A DNA stretch of 64,000 nucleotides from contig NW_003314275.1 of the NCBI RefSeq assembly GCF_000143415.4, forward strand, positions 565,980 to 629,979. Reading direction: 5' to 3'. The notes under the pieces were generated by a model. The model was given only the letters and a program-made list of their open reading frames with translations. It did not search any database and had not been told where the DNA came from. Position numbers and translations under genes: made by a program. Within the stretch, counting starts at the first letter, position 1. Each line of letters starts with the position of its first letter. Positions 1 through 11,994 of the stretch are shown piece by piece. The stretch is from Selaginella moellendorffii (lineage: Eukaryota; Streptophyta; Lycopodiopsida; Selaginellales; Selaginellaceae).

Positions 1-1085
1 TTTGGGCTAAATATTTTATTTGGATTCACTACCCTTATCTTCACTTTACAATCCATATCACTACATTGTGGGATCTAGGACTGTACATCTTTAGGGGCTT
101 TTTATATCTTTGAGAAAGTATAGGCACCATACAAATGGAGATCAAGTGAGAGCAATGTACTTGCATTGATCTCACGATTGACTCAAATCCTTTATATCGT
201 TAGGCACAGTCACATGGGAGAGATGAGGCTAGGGACCATGGATAAAGCACAAAGTTCACAACCACTAAGGATTGGGAACATGCATTTGTGGAGTGAGTGG
301 CATGAATTTGAGTTGCACAGAATTGGACTCTTGTTCCCTTGATCTAGACCACATAAAACCAGATTCTAGTTCCATTGATCCCTCATCTACTTCATTATTA
401 TGGCTAAACTTTTATTTGTCCCCTCTACCTCCTCCAAAAAGTAAGAAAAATTTTTAAGTATAAGTGAAAAGAGCATCAAAAATGTAATTTTTAGCAACTA
501 TCAAGGCAAAAAAAAGGGAAATAAAGAGAGAGAAATATACTTAAAGCTTGAAGAATAAGGGAATTTTATTATAAAATACTTCAACCACCACAAGATAAGT
601 AAGAAATTCACAATGTTCAACATCCTTAATACACAACTCAATATTTGAGACGAGACAATCAATAGAAAAATCCACTCTTAAAGGAATATATAAACTCCTT
701 AATAGCAATGTTAAAATAAAGAATTTTGATGACACTCATAACTAGGGATATGCACTCTACCTCAAACTCTGGCAAAAGCAAGTCAACCCTTGGAACAAAA
801 GAACACTTAACACTAAAATTAATTAAAGACTCCAACAATGAAATGAAAGTAAAATTCTTATCTTCATGCATATACTCAACTTTTAGATTAATATAAGGAC
901 ATAAAACACTGAACTCATACACTAGACTAAGATTGAGAATCATAAGAGGCACAAATTATCAACATAAAATGGCAAAGCACCTAATCATATCCTATAGAAG
1001 CTCATATCACCAAAATTTTAATCTAGTGAGGATATAGCCATAAAACATTTTTGGGTGATAACAATCATACTATAAGTTTTAAATT

Positions 1086-1760
1086 TTCTTTTTTACAATT
1101 TGTTAGCTTACCTCATCTATCTAACCATTTTTGCCTCGGTCTTAATTAAGTTCCCTTGCCAAGGTTCCTATCTATTGTACCAGCTCCTATTTAGATTCAA
1201 GTACTTATTGCACAAGCAACAAGGTGTTAACCGTCCATCTACGAATTCCCAAATTTTCTCCCAATCCCCCTCCCTAAGTTAAAACTTAAAGTTTGACTAA
1301 ACTCCCCATAAGCACAAGTAGCCAAGCACATCAAACCTCCTAGTTCTTAACTTCCCTAACAAGACTTGATTATATGACTCTTTAAATCCCAAGCCTTAAG
1401 TGCATCTTTTACTTTAGGACCCTAAAGGGAAATACTATGGCTTAACAGCCTAGTATGGGTATTCTTACTCCCCCACTTCTATCCCAAAAAGATCACCCAA
1501 GCCCTTTAAAAGGAGCAAAGACGAATGAGTCATATGGTACTCAAATGGGGCACCCCTCCACATAAGCCAAAAGCACCATAGTCAATTTCTTTTTTAAGAG
1601 TGGGAGCTACTTTTGAGCACTTCCTTGGATGGCCTCTTTAGCACAACTTGAGTCCGTGCTTACTCATACACGAAGCTAACCCCTAATCCCAAGCTCAACT
1701 CAGTTTAAAAGCACCACTAGAGAGTTCCTTCAAGACTCAATCCTAGATCAAACTCTTCCT
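1086..1760. repeat. Diverged direct repeat, copy 1
   Basis: About 675 bp that reappears in the same orientation at about 2633-3320. Shared landmarks in the same order include ACAATTTGTTAGCTTACCTC / CCAATTTGTCAACTTACCTC, the AACAAGACTTGAT block and the ACTATGGCTTAACAGCC / ACTATGGCCTAATGGCC block. By eye the copies differ at very roughly one base in five. The length and spacing would fit old LTRs or a tandem duplication inside a transposon. I could not see clear TG...CA ends, a primer binding site or target-site duplications, so the class is open. No gene is visible in it. Confidence 0.6.
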
Positions 1761-1776
1761 AACATACTTTTGGGGG

Positions 1777-1801
1777 CCCCCCCCCCCCCCCCCCCGCCCC
1801 C
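1777..1801. repeat. Poly-C tract
   Basis: A run of 19 C, one G, then five more C, directly preceded by five G, inside the repeat field at the left edge. It is a homopolymer microsatellite and its exact length is likely to be unreliable in any assembly. On the other strand it is a long G run. Confidence 0.9.
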
Positions 1802-2632
1802 ACACACGACTTTGTTGTGTTTCTTTTTTGTAGGTTATCATTAAAATACATATTAATAGCTGCATCTAATGCTTCTTTGTAGTTAGTTGAGTTCCAATGC
1901 ACTTAGCCTTATCTATTAAGTATGGTTTTGCACATAAGACCTTTGTTAAGCTTGGTAATCACAACACTTGAAAGTAATCCTCTATATCGTAAAATCAATC
2001 CTCTACCATCTTATACTTATTCAGTCCCTTGAAGACTGATAGGGGCTTTAGTTTGTACTTAGGAACTACTTAAGGGATTGATTCTACTTCGGTTTGTTCA
2101 ACCTTATTTGGTTTTGCCTCAATCTCTACCAAAGGGTCTACATCTTCTGCATTGCTAGTCTTTACAATCTTTTCCCTTTTCTTTTTCTTCTCATTGCACT
2201 TTAGGTTGTATAACAGGGCATTGGCTTGTGCCAATTGTCCTTCCAAAGTGTCCAATTAAGCCTTAAACAACTAAACCTCACCACAAAACTCTTGTTTAGA
2301 AGTTTCTTCACTGGAGTCTTTCTTATGCAAAGATTCCTCATTCATAACTTTTTATTCAACTATAGGTTCCATCTCCGGAGAAGGTTTTATCTTTGCTTTG
2401 GTTCACTCATGCTACTTTAGCCATCTCCCAACAATTCGCCTCTATCCTTCATTAGAATTGATACTAAATTGTAAACCATCTCTTAGCAATCTACCTTTAT
2501 CTTTCACTAAAATTGAGGAAAAGGCTCCTATACCAAATTGTAAGTCATCTCTCAACAATCTATTTCTATCCTTCCCTAGAATTGAAGTATGTATAAACTT
2601 CATATCATCTTAGTTGGTGGAGTTATAAATTT

Positions 2633-3320
2633 TTCTTTTCCAATTTGTCAACTTACCTCATTTATCCAACCACCTCTAATTTAGCCTTAGTTAAATTCCT
2701 TTATCAAGGTTCCCACCTATTATACCATCTCTTACTTGGATTCAACTACTCATTACATAAGTAACTCATCTATCTACAAATTCCTAAATTCTCTCTAAAT
2801 CCCTTTCCTTGAGTTAGATTGGACTTAAAGTTTAACTACACTCTTTATAAGTACAAGTGCAACTAACCAAGCATACCAAGCCTCTAGGTTCTTAACTTCT
2901 TTAGGTACAACAAGACTTGATCATAGGGCCCTCTGAATCCCAAACCTTGAGTGCATCTCTTACTTTGGGACCCTGGGGGAAACACTATGGCCTAATGGCC
3001 CAATATGGGTACCTTTACTCCCCACTTTCATCCCAAAGGGAAGGCTTAAGCCCCTTGAAAGGAGTGAAAACTAATGAACTACATAGTACTCAAGTGGGGC
3101 ACCACACCATATGAATTGAGAGCACTACAATCGATTTCCCTTCCGAAAGTGGGAGTTGCTCTTGAGCACTTCCTTGAATAGCCTTTCAAGCACCACCCAA
3201 GTCTATACTCACTCCCACTCAAGGCTATTAACCCCTAGTCCCAACCTCAACTCAGTTTGAAGGTACCACTGGAGAGTTCCTTTAAAACTAGGATTGAGTC
3301 CTAAACCTCACTATCCTTAC
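2633..3320. repeat. Diverged direct repeat, copy 2
   Basis: Second copy of the repeat at 1086-1760, same orientation. The roughly 870 bp between the copies includes a lysine-rich minus-strand open stretch at 2070-2255 with a coiled-coil look, which could be a gag-like remnant, though I cannot show it. A short piece starting GTATAAACT, found just before this copy near 2590, recurs near 4086, which again points to nested repeat debris. Confidence 0.6.
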
Positions 3321-4904
3321 TATACTTGTGGAACTCTTTGCAATCCCCCTTTCCCCAGGGGACGATCACTTTGAACTTTCACCCCATAACCTGCATTAGT
3401 ATTCGGGGACTTGGTTTTATACTCAATCTTGGACTTAGTCTCAAACTCAGTCTTGGACTCAGTCTCAGACTTGATATTGGATCTCGGTATCAAACTTAGT
3501 TTCGGAGTTGGTCTCAAACTCAATCTTAGACTTGGTTTCATCTGATGAACTCTTTATCATTTTGGTCATGATTTCTGGGATCCTTTAGCCTACGCCTACT
3601 CAGGGAGTGGATTCCTTACGCGTACCTCATTTGTAACCTTGGATGACACACTCCTTGATCAATGATGGTGTGGTATGGTGGAAGAAGAGAATGTAGTAAA
3701 GATTGAAAAAGAAGAATAGGATCTGGAAACAAGCTAACATAGATTTAGATCTAAAGAACAAGGGAATAACAACAAAAACTTGATCTTGAACATTGAGTAA
3801 AGAATTATCAAAACACTTTACCCTTTAGGGATAAATTCTAGTGTTTGAGATATGGGAACAAGTGGGGTTTAAACCCCTTCTTATGAATGGATCAAATTTA
3901 ATCTCAAATGGATGGTCAAATTCTATAATACTATAATTAATATATTACTTAACATGTATATACAAATATGTATTTAGAAACTTTATATATATTATTTTAC
4001 ATATTAATAACTTACTTTACCTCTCTTTAGTTTGGCTTCCCAATTTATTATATTACTTCTTGCTTTGCATTTAGTATTGGCTTATGTATAAACTCCATAT
4101 CATCTTAGTTGGTGGAGTACTAACATTATATTAGGCCATAGGTATGCTTATATTGTGTCTTATTGTTTTGACTGTTTTGAGACTTAATCTTAAAATTAGA
4201 ATTTTTAGGAGGTGTAAGTATATATTGGCAAAAATATCTAGTTTCTATATAGCAAACTAAGAGCTTCTCACCTCCCAACCACCCTTGAGCCACTCTACTT
4301 TATTATCACAAGCAAAGTATGGAGTTCAAGGATTGTTATCCACTAGTTCCTCATTAAATTAGTGATAAGACTCAATACTAAGTATGGGTTGCTAATCTAA
4401 CCAAGGTTAAGCATAGTAGCAATCTCACAACTACAGAATTGATACACTAGTTGTTATGACCTAACCCTAAATAACAAACAAAGAAGCTTAGCCTTGCCTA
4501 GATTATATTATTCCTCTTCTTGAGGTTCCTCACCATCCAACCACCCCCAGCTACCTCAAATTTTTCACCTCTTATCATGAGCCTTTAATGTAGGTTAAGT
4601 TCTTTACCCTAAAATCCATCATTAGTTCTTTAACCAATGTGGTTAAAGTTAATGCCTAACAATTCTTGGATTTTTCTGGATGATGTTTAATAGATCACTC
4701 CTCAAACTCTATGAATTAGACCATTTAATAAGTTTGCCTAGTGTTCAACTCCTTCTGTGTGAATAGATGCATAAAAGGTCTGTGATCTGTTAACACCATA
4801 AACACCGCACTATGAAGATAGTGCCTTCATGTTTGCAAAACATGAATAATTGAAAGTAACTTTTACTTATATATGGAATATCATTACTCCATAGGATTTA
4901 TAGT
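3321..4904. other. Repeat-field DNA without a recognisable gene
   Basis: AT-rich sequence between the direct repeat and the pol fossil. I see no long reading frame, no splice pattern and no conserved protein segment. It is probably more decayed transposon DNA. Confidence 0.6.
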
Positions 4905-5760
4905 CTAACTCTTATATGCAATGGATTGTCCCCCTTGTATAAAAAATCCCTTTAGTGCATAGCCACTTACATCACAAGTCACCTTATAAAGTATTGATGG
5001 ATCAACAATATGAAGTACTAAAGCCTCACTAAACAACCATTTCAATGCCATAAAACTGTCCTTTATAATTTTTCCATTCGAATGACGCATTTTTACATAA
5101 CAATTGTGTGAAGGAATAGCCACCTTCACAAACTTATGTTAGAAATGTTAGTAGTAACTGACCATACCAAGTAAATTATGTAGCTTAGCCATTAAAGTTA
5201 ATGTAGACCAATTTTCCAACCTAGCCACCTTTTTTAGATTTGTTTTGACATCCTTAGATGTCACAATGTAGCCTAGATACTTCACTTTTGACCTTGCAAA
5301 TTTATATTTGCTCTTTTTCATGTAAAGTTAATTTTTATATAGTAATAAAAAAACTTTATATAAATGCACCTTATACTCCTCCATATTCTTACTAAAAATA
5401 AGAATATCATCTAAAAAATCTTTACAAAGTCATGTAAATAATGTTTAAACACCTCCATTATCAACCAAGTAAATGTGGCTGGTGCATTTGTCAAACTAAA
5501 TAACATAATTGTGAATATAAAATATCCAAAGCTTGTGTTAAATACTGTATTAGAGATAAATATGTTATCTATTGCAATCTAATAATATTCAATCCTCATA
5601 TAAATCCCTGTAAATACTTGGGTTTCGCCAAGTTTATCTAAGATATCATCTATATGCAGCATTGATATTTCATATTTTACTATATATTTATTCAAAGTTA
5701 ATACACATCTACATTAAGCCATCCTTTTTCAAAAACAAAATTGGTGCACCAAACAAATAT
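4905..5760 (-). mobile_element. Ty3/gypsy-type retrotransposon pol fossil
   Basis: Minus-strand remnant of a retrotransposon polymerase. Near 5407-5440 the complement encodes FLDDILIFSK, matching the reverse transcriptase active-site block of Ty3/gypsy elements (F/Y-x-DD-ILIFS). Further downstream on the same strand, at 4905-5129, an open stretch holds KVTCDVSGYALKG and IQGGQSIAY, which resemble the start of the RNase H domain (consensus CDASxxGxGxVLxQ). The pieces are in the right order and orientation, but frame breaks separate them and no integrase or LTR is recognisable nearby. This is an inactive fragment. The superfamily call rests on the motifs only. Confidence 0.75.
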
Positions 5761-7240
5761 TTACTTAGCTTAATAAATTCAAACTCAATTAACTTTTTGA
5801 TTTATCATTAAACTTCTTGCTCTTCTACATAGTATAGCCAAAATAGATGTTCTTAAATTGGCTTTGTCTTTGACTCTAGTGTATCATGTTCCACACCTCA
5901 TAATAGAGGCAACCTATAAGAAAGTTCAGATGAAAAATATAAAAATAAATTCAAGTACAACCCACATTATTGCTTCTCCTTTACATGTGCTTTAGTCCCC
6001 CAAGTCACAAATAAATAATAAATAACTATAAAGTGATTTTCCATTACAACAAGTCCACTTTAAAAATGTAATAAAGAGTATAATTGGAGGTTAAACTCTC
6101 TTTTCAAACCATACATCCTCAACACCACAATGCTTCAGTAAGACATATTTAATACTTCACTCTATCTTTGCATCTACCTTCACCAACCATAACATCCCAA
6201 AAAATAAAATCTATATAATAAATTTCTACAAATAAAAAATATCTAAAAGTATGATTTTTCTAATCAGCCCTCTTATGAAATCACACATTCTTCCTCTCTC
6301 CTCAAGCAACTTAATACCCCATTGATAGAGTGAGCAATATTTGAGCTCAAATGAATTCCTTAAATTATTAAGGAGTTCAATAGTTTAGAGGATTCTATAT
6401 AAGCATTGAAATGCTAAATAAAGGTAGTTGCACTTTCCATTATACATAAAAGACTCCTCCTGTCACTAAGCAATTCAATATTTATGTAGAAATTTTTCTC
6501 TTTAACAAACTTTACTAAAACAAAATTATCAAATCACTCTTACTACACACAATTGAGTTAATGAGTAATGATTGAACACATCTTCCATGAATTAGAATGG
6601 TTTTTCTGTCATCCTCACATTATAAATTTTGTAAATTTTTAATATTTCATCCATTACATTGTTGTCTCATGCTGCTATTTGGGTGCTGCAAGACCCTCAA
6701 GATGCTATTGATTAATACGTGTGACAAGAAGATTGCAAAGCTTAAAAAAAAAGGTAAAATTGTTAAATTTGTAAGTGAATACACATTAATTTTGAAAAGA
6801 TTTTTTAGACAAACATGGAAACTGATATCTTCTTCTTATATTAGGCTGTGCCTTCCAATAGAGAACATTGAATGGACAGAATTAGTAGTAAACAAAATTT
6901 CAATGATGTTTAAAATCCAAAAAGATTGGCCATTCTACTACTTGTTCTTTACTTATGGATAATCAACCTTATAATGTCTAAATTTACTACAATGATAATA
7001 ACCTTCCTCACAAAGAACTTTTCCTTTGCATCTAAAATAACCACCACATATTTTAGTTTGTCATGTTTGTTCTTGTCCTTCTGTTTACATCAATCATCAT
7101 AATAATTCTCGACCAGAAGACTCCTTGAATGCTTGAGTTAGTACATAGCTCCACCAGAGGAACACAAAGCATACCAGTTGCTCGAAATGTTGAAAATGGC
7201 TGTAGTGCACATCACAAATTGTCAAGACAAAACAGCATTA
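5761..7240. other. AT-rich stretch without a supported gene
   Basis: AT-rich sequence from the pol fossil to the 3' end of HUS1. A 121-codon open stretch exists on the plus strand at 6597-6962, but its composition (cysteine, lysine, isoleucine, phenylalanine) and lack of any family resemblance make it likely to be chance or transposon debris. Confidence 0.6.
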
Positions 7241-7249
7241 GTGTTTCAT

Positions 7250-8651
7250 TTAGCCGACTCTTTCTAGAACTGGGAGCCTGTAGTGCAAGGTGACTGCTGT
7301 GTCAGGATGGTGAGTCGCAGGAGCATAAAACTGGAACTTCATCACCAGGTAGGAATCACTTGGAGCCACTCCTGTAGATGGAAAGAATAAAAAAGAAAGA
7401 AAGACAAAACCCATACCAACATAGCATGTGTCTGGCCTTGTCAAACTGCATTGCAAGCTCTTCGCAAAGTGTTTGATCTTCACTTGCTGCCATACAATCA
7501 AGAGTGTTTAGTAGGAATCCAAGAGTTTTCTTTCAGTGCGTACCACAGAAGACGCTTCTCCCCTGGCTAGAGCTTGTTCCAGCCGCATCGCTGGACTCGC
7601 GGTCGCGTCTAGAGTGGAGCCAGCAGCCGCTACAAAAGCAACACCTTGTCTGTTTTACTCTAGAAGACTATAGGAAAAAAAACAAAAAAGCGTTTTTCTA
7701 TGCACCTCTTTCCCCTAGCACTTGCAGCCTCCGAAACTCGGAACCTATAGACACCAAAGTGGTGGACACTTGGAGGTGCACATCGCCATGAAACGTTACT
7801 GCCACGTCCAGAGCTTCTCCGACGTTCTTGAGGCGATCCACCAAGATTTGGAGCTGACCCAAGTCGGGCATCTGTACAAGAGTCTGTCCAAACAAGAATA
7901 AGTGAAATAAAGTGTAGAATTCCTGGAGGACAAGAAAAAAACTTAGTGATACCCGAGGCAAATTGTGAACAGCGTCAATGGTGTCTTGAAGCTCCTGGAC
8001 GTCGCCTCGACTCAGGGGCTGTGAGATTGGGATGTCCTGAACAACAGCCGACCTGAATCCCTGGAGAGTTTCTTAGATGCCATACGAAAAATCGAGCTAG
8101 CCCAGACGAAAGACGAAGAAGAAGAAGAAAAACATACCTTACTTTCCAGAGTGAGATATGGCATTGGACGCTCGTTCAAAGAAGGCCGCTTCTTCACCAG
8201 CTTGATTTGCAGCTTATCTCCATCCATGCTCACGCTGCTCTTGAGCGCTCGCAGCAGCAGGTTTAGATCCAGCGTGAAAGCAATGCGGTCTTCGTTCTGG
8301 CTGGAAATCCGATAGTCATCGAACAGCAGTGCCTAGAGCATACATGTATCAGACAGAGGAAGGAAAAACCGAAAGAGAGTGAGAAAAAGAATGCCCACCT
8401 CCTTGAACTGCGCAATCGCCTGGACGCCATCGGCATTGACGGCATTGTGCATAAGCGTGACGTGCGTCCTGGTGAGATAGACGTAGCACGTCTTCCCAAT
8501 CTTCTCAAACGCCGGCACGAATTCTGGCAAAGAACCGGCGAGGAGGATCCATCAAGAAGATCGAGCTATCTATCGATCGAATCGATGGAACCGGCTTACT
8601 CTTCTCCAGCGTCGTGACGCCCTTGTCCGTGAAGAATGCCTTGAATTTCAT
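7250..8651 (-). CDS. HUS1: HUS1, checkpoint clamp subunit of the 9-1-1 complex
   Basis: HUS1 forms the PCNA-like RAD9-RAD1-HUS1 ring that is loaded at DNA damage and activates ATR signalling in the nucleus. Eight exons join in frame to 311 residues: 8651-8600, 8523-8399, 8332-8138, 8060-7953, 7883-7706, 7629-7544, 7486-7417, 7371-7250. The start MKFKAFFTDKGVTTLEK and the later blocks LLFDDYRISSQNEDRI, QLQILVDRLKNVGEAL, VKIKHFAKSLQC and HYRLPVL are typical of plant HUS1, whose usual length is about 320 residues. All junctions are GT-AG. No break is visible. The lipoxygenase pseudogene lies divergently 355 bp away. The assignment is from family resemblance and is secure. Confidence 0.93.
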
Positions 8652-8932
8652 CGTTAGGGTTTTAGGGCAAAGCCCAACCAGAGGTTTAGTTAATGTTAAT
8701 AATACAGAGTAACAGATACATTTATCCCTAGAATATGCTCAAACAGTGTTTATTTAATCTGACGTAATTTGATTAATTTTAAATCACGAATAGCGACTTA
8801 TAGCGACCTTTTAACTCGAGCGTCCAATAGAATCACATGATTCTAACGTGTGAGTGGAAGTTTTGTCTCGTCATTGAGGACCACACTCGTGGTAGCGTAC
8901 AGCGTTAGTAGTCCACGGCTCCAAGTCGGGAG

Positions 8933-8939
8933 TATATAT
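8933..8939 (+). promoter_or_regulatory. TATA box of the lipoxygenase locus
   Basis: TATATAT lies about 70 bp before the lipoxygenase ATG at 9007, a fitting distance for a TATA box with a transcription start near 8960-8970. It suggests the promoter outlived the coding region. Position-based inference only. Confidence 0.5.
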
Positions 8940-9006
8940 CTTTTGTTCTTGCTCCAAGCTCCCCAGAGTCGATCATCAATAGTGAAGCGTGTAGTGCTTG
9001 CTTACC

Positions 9007-11824
9007 ATGGCTACTATAGCTTCTACTTGCCAGCTCCTGTTTTCGCACAAAACCACAGTCAGTCGAAGCTTTGAGAGGAGAATTGCAAGTAGGACTCACC
9101 AGAGATGCCTCGTCACAGCGAAGGTTGCCAAGCAAAAGAGCTCCAGCGTTGCCACCGCACCTGCTTCTCTAGAGATCGCTCCGGATGTTGCGACGCAGCG
9201 CGGTGTTTCATCGCCGGTCCTTCTTGAATGCGTCCTGGTCGTGTACAAGAAGAACGTGCTAGATCTCGTTGACGTCCTCGCGGATTTCCGGGACGACGCC
9301 GCCGATTTTCTGCTCGGCAAGAAGGTGACGGTTCAGCTCGTGAGCGAAGAACTGCTTCCTGGTAAGCACGAGAGCGGTTTAGATGCTGAACTTAGCTTCT
9401 TACCTGTCCTTGGTTCTCTACAGGCACCCAGGAACCGAAGATGAGCGACGTGGTGCCGATAAGTCACTGGTATTGTGCTCGAGACAGAATCGAAGCGAGC
9501 GGATGTATCACATACAAAGTCCAGATAGTTGTAGATAAGAGCTTCGGGAATGTTGGGGCTGTTCGTATTGGCAATGCTCACCCGAATGAATTCTTTCTCA
9601 GCACCTTCCACATTGTGCAGCCAGATGGAACTTCAGCTTACTTCACCAGTGATTCATGGCTGCACCCGACCGCGGAGAACTGCCCCCGAATTTTCTTCAG
9701 AAACAAGGTAAGGCATCTGCACATATATATTTTTTTTTCGTTAAAGCTGAGGAAAGAAAAACCTGATGTGATAAGGTGTGCCTACCTGGCAACACTCCCT
9801 TGGGCCTGAGAAACTTTCGTGCACGAGAACTCCAAGATATTCAAGGCGACGGAACAGGCGAGCGAAAGGATAGCGACCGGGTTTACGACTACGATGTGTA
9901 CAACGACCTCGGGAACCCTGACAACGACATTGAGCTGCGGAGACCCGTTCTTGGAGGAGGCGAGTTTGCTTATCCTCGCAGAGTTAGAACCGGTCGCCCG
10001 CCTACACAAACAGGTGAGTCACGAGTTCATACAAAGAGCAATTTTACTTACCGATATCTAAGCTAAACAGATCCACGGTCGGAGAGTTTGCCTCCCGGAA
10101 TCGATAACATGTATGTCCCGTCGGACGAAACGTTCATGAGAGAGAAAAACTCCAACTTCGTAGGGGACACGATCAAGGCCGCTGCACATTATCTGGTTCC
10201 AGCTATCAAATCGGCATACAGGAGGGACAAGAGCCCTTACTTTCAGAGCTTCGAACAGATTATAGCGCTGTATGACGACGGTATTGAGCTGGGACAAGAC
10301 GTCAGTAGTACAAATGCAAATGAAAAGAAGAAACTTCGGAATCCCTTCACCTTGATCAACCAGCTGACAGATACCGATAAAACCAACAACAGCCTTCTCA
10401 AGTACCCGTTGCCGCAAATTATCCAAGGTAGGATATGGAGGTGTTCCGGGGTTTTGCCTCTCATCGTCACTTCTTTTTGCAGATGATTGTGAATCCTGGA
10501 TGCTGGATTATGAGTTCGGAAGGCAGACTATTGCGGGTCTGAATCCCATGATAATAAAAAAGCTCGAGTCCTATCCTCCTGTAAGCAGTCTGGATCCCAA
10601 GATTTTCGGGCCAAAAGCCACTGCACTGAAAGACGAACACATACTGGATCAGCTCAACGGCCTCACTGTTCAAGAAGTAAGAAAGTGTTTTTCTAAGAAC
10701 CAAGCTTCACCGCTGGTGTTTGTCAGGCTTTGGAGGCGAATAAGCTCTTCATCCTGGATTACCACGATGCATTCCTGCCATACTTGAACAGGATTAATGC
10801 GCAGGAGGGAAAGAAAACGTACGCAACACGGACTATATTGTTTCTTACAGACAGAGGTGTCTTGAAGCCTATAGCCATCGAGTTGAGCCTCCCAGCAGCA
10901 ACAGCGACCGGCCAGAGAAAGAACAGGGTATTTGTCTGCTCCGACACACCAAAGAGGGACTGGGCTTGGGAAGTTGCCAAAGGACACGTTGCCGTGAATG
11001 ACTGTGGATACCATCAACTCATTAGTCACTGGTAAGAGAATGATACAAAAAAATATATGGCAATGCTTACCTGATCGCGCTCATCCAGGCTGAGAACGCA
11101 TGCCGTCATGGAACCGTTTATAATTGCTATGCACAGGCAGCTGAGCATTCTTCATCCAATCTACCTCCTGCTGATTCCGCACTTCAAAGACACAATGACC
11201 ATCAATTCCAAAGCTCGCCAATCGCTGATCAATGCATCAGGAATCATCGAAGACAACTTCACGGCGGGAAATTACTCCATAGAACTAACTGTTGTCGTCT
11301 ATGGATCGCTGTGGAGATTCGACCAGCAGGGACTTCCAGCTGACTTGATCGCCAGGTAAGGGGATTTCTAGCTTGAAGCTATCCAAACAAAAAGCAAACA
11401 ATGATTTTTCCCAGCCAAATCCGAAACCCAGACACGGCCTAGACCTCCTCATTGAAGGCTATCCTTACGCAGTTCTGGAGTGCATTGAAGCAATGGGTGA
11501 CAGACTACACAGACATTTTCTACAAGGACGATGCTTCAGTTAGGGATGACACTGTGGTGGCAAGAAATCGTGAATGTTGGTCAAGCAGACAAGAAAGTTG
11601 GACGGACAGACATGAACACAAAAGAAAACTTGACCGACGCACTAACCATCATGATTTGGATCTCATTGTGCCACCCATACGCTGGATTTCCAGTGAATAG
11701 CGCTCACAAGCTTAAACATTTGTGAAGAAACGGGGAGAAATTCTACCTCTTATCCTCCAAAGCCGAAGCGACGTTGGTGATGACAACCATCGAGATCCTC
11801 TTCATGCATTCCTCTGACGATTGA
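9007..11824 (+). pseudogene. Plastid-type lipoxygenase, broken at the C-terminus
   Basis: The N-terminus has a basic, serine-rich plastid-transit-like leader followed by a PLAT/LH2 region and the lipoxygenase domain. Exons 9007-9361, 9424-9707, 9776-10013, 10071-10427, 10483-10676, 10727-11031 and 11089-11355 join in frame and keep [17 protein letters not shown], with the first two iron-binding histidines. The next exon (from 11415) reaches a TAG at 11440-11442, giving about 675 codons against roughly 900 for a normal enzyme. Beyond it, lipoxygenase sequence continues in other frames: GLDLLIEGYPYAV, then FWSALKQWVTDYTDIFYKDD, then MNTKENLTDALTIMIWIS, then ATLVMTTIEILFMHSSDD ending at 11824. 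The ALHAAVNFGQ block with the third His and the Asn ligand is deleted (WISLCHPYAGF), and the C-terminal Ile ligand is absent. A 13-lipoxygenase of jasmonate or oxylipin synthesis is the likely ancestor. It cannot be an active lipoxygenase. Confidence 0.88.
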
Positions 11825-11994
11825 GAACTGCCGCCTTGTCAATCTGCCTTACACGATGAACCCTAAAATCCCAAATAGATTTAGCTGTTAAATTTAATTT
11901 TTCCCGCTTTATAATTATTAGAGTTCTTCATACTTTATTTATAATAGACACAATCTCCAAACGGTCTCTCTCCTCTCTCTCGCGATCGATTCAT

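Noticed and set aside
6597-6962. 121-codon open frame on the plus strand
   Set aside because: No family resemblance, odd composition, in a repeat field; likely chance or transposon debris.
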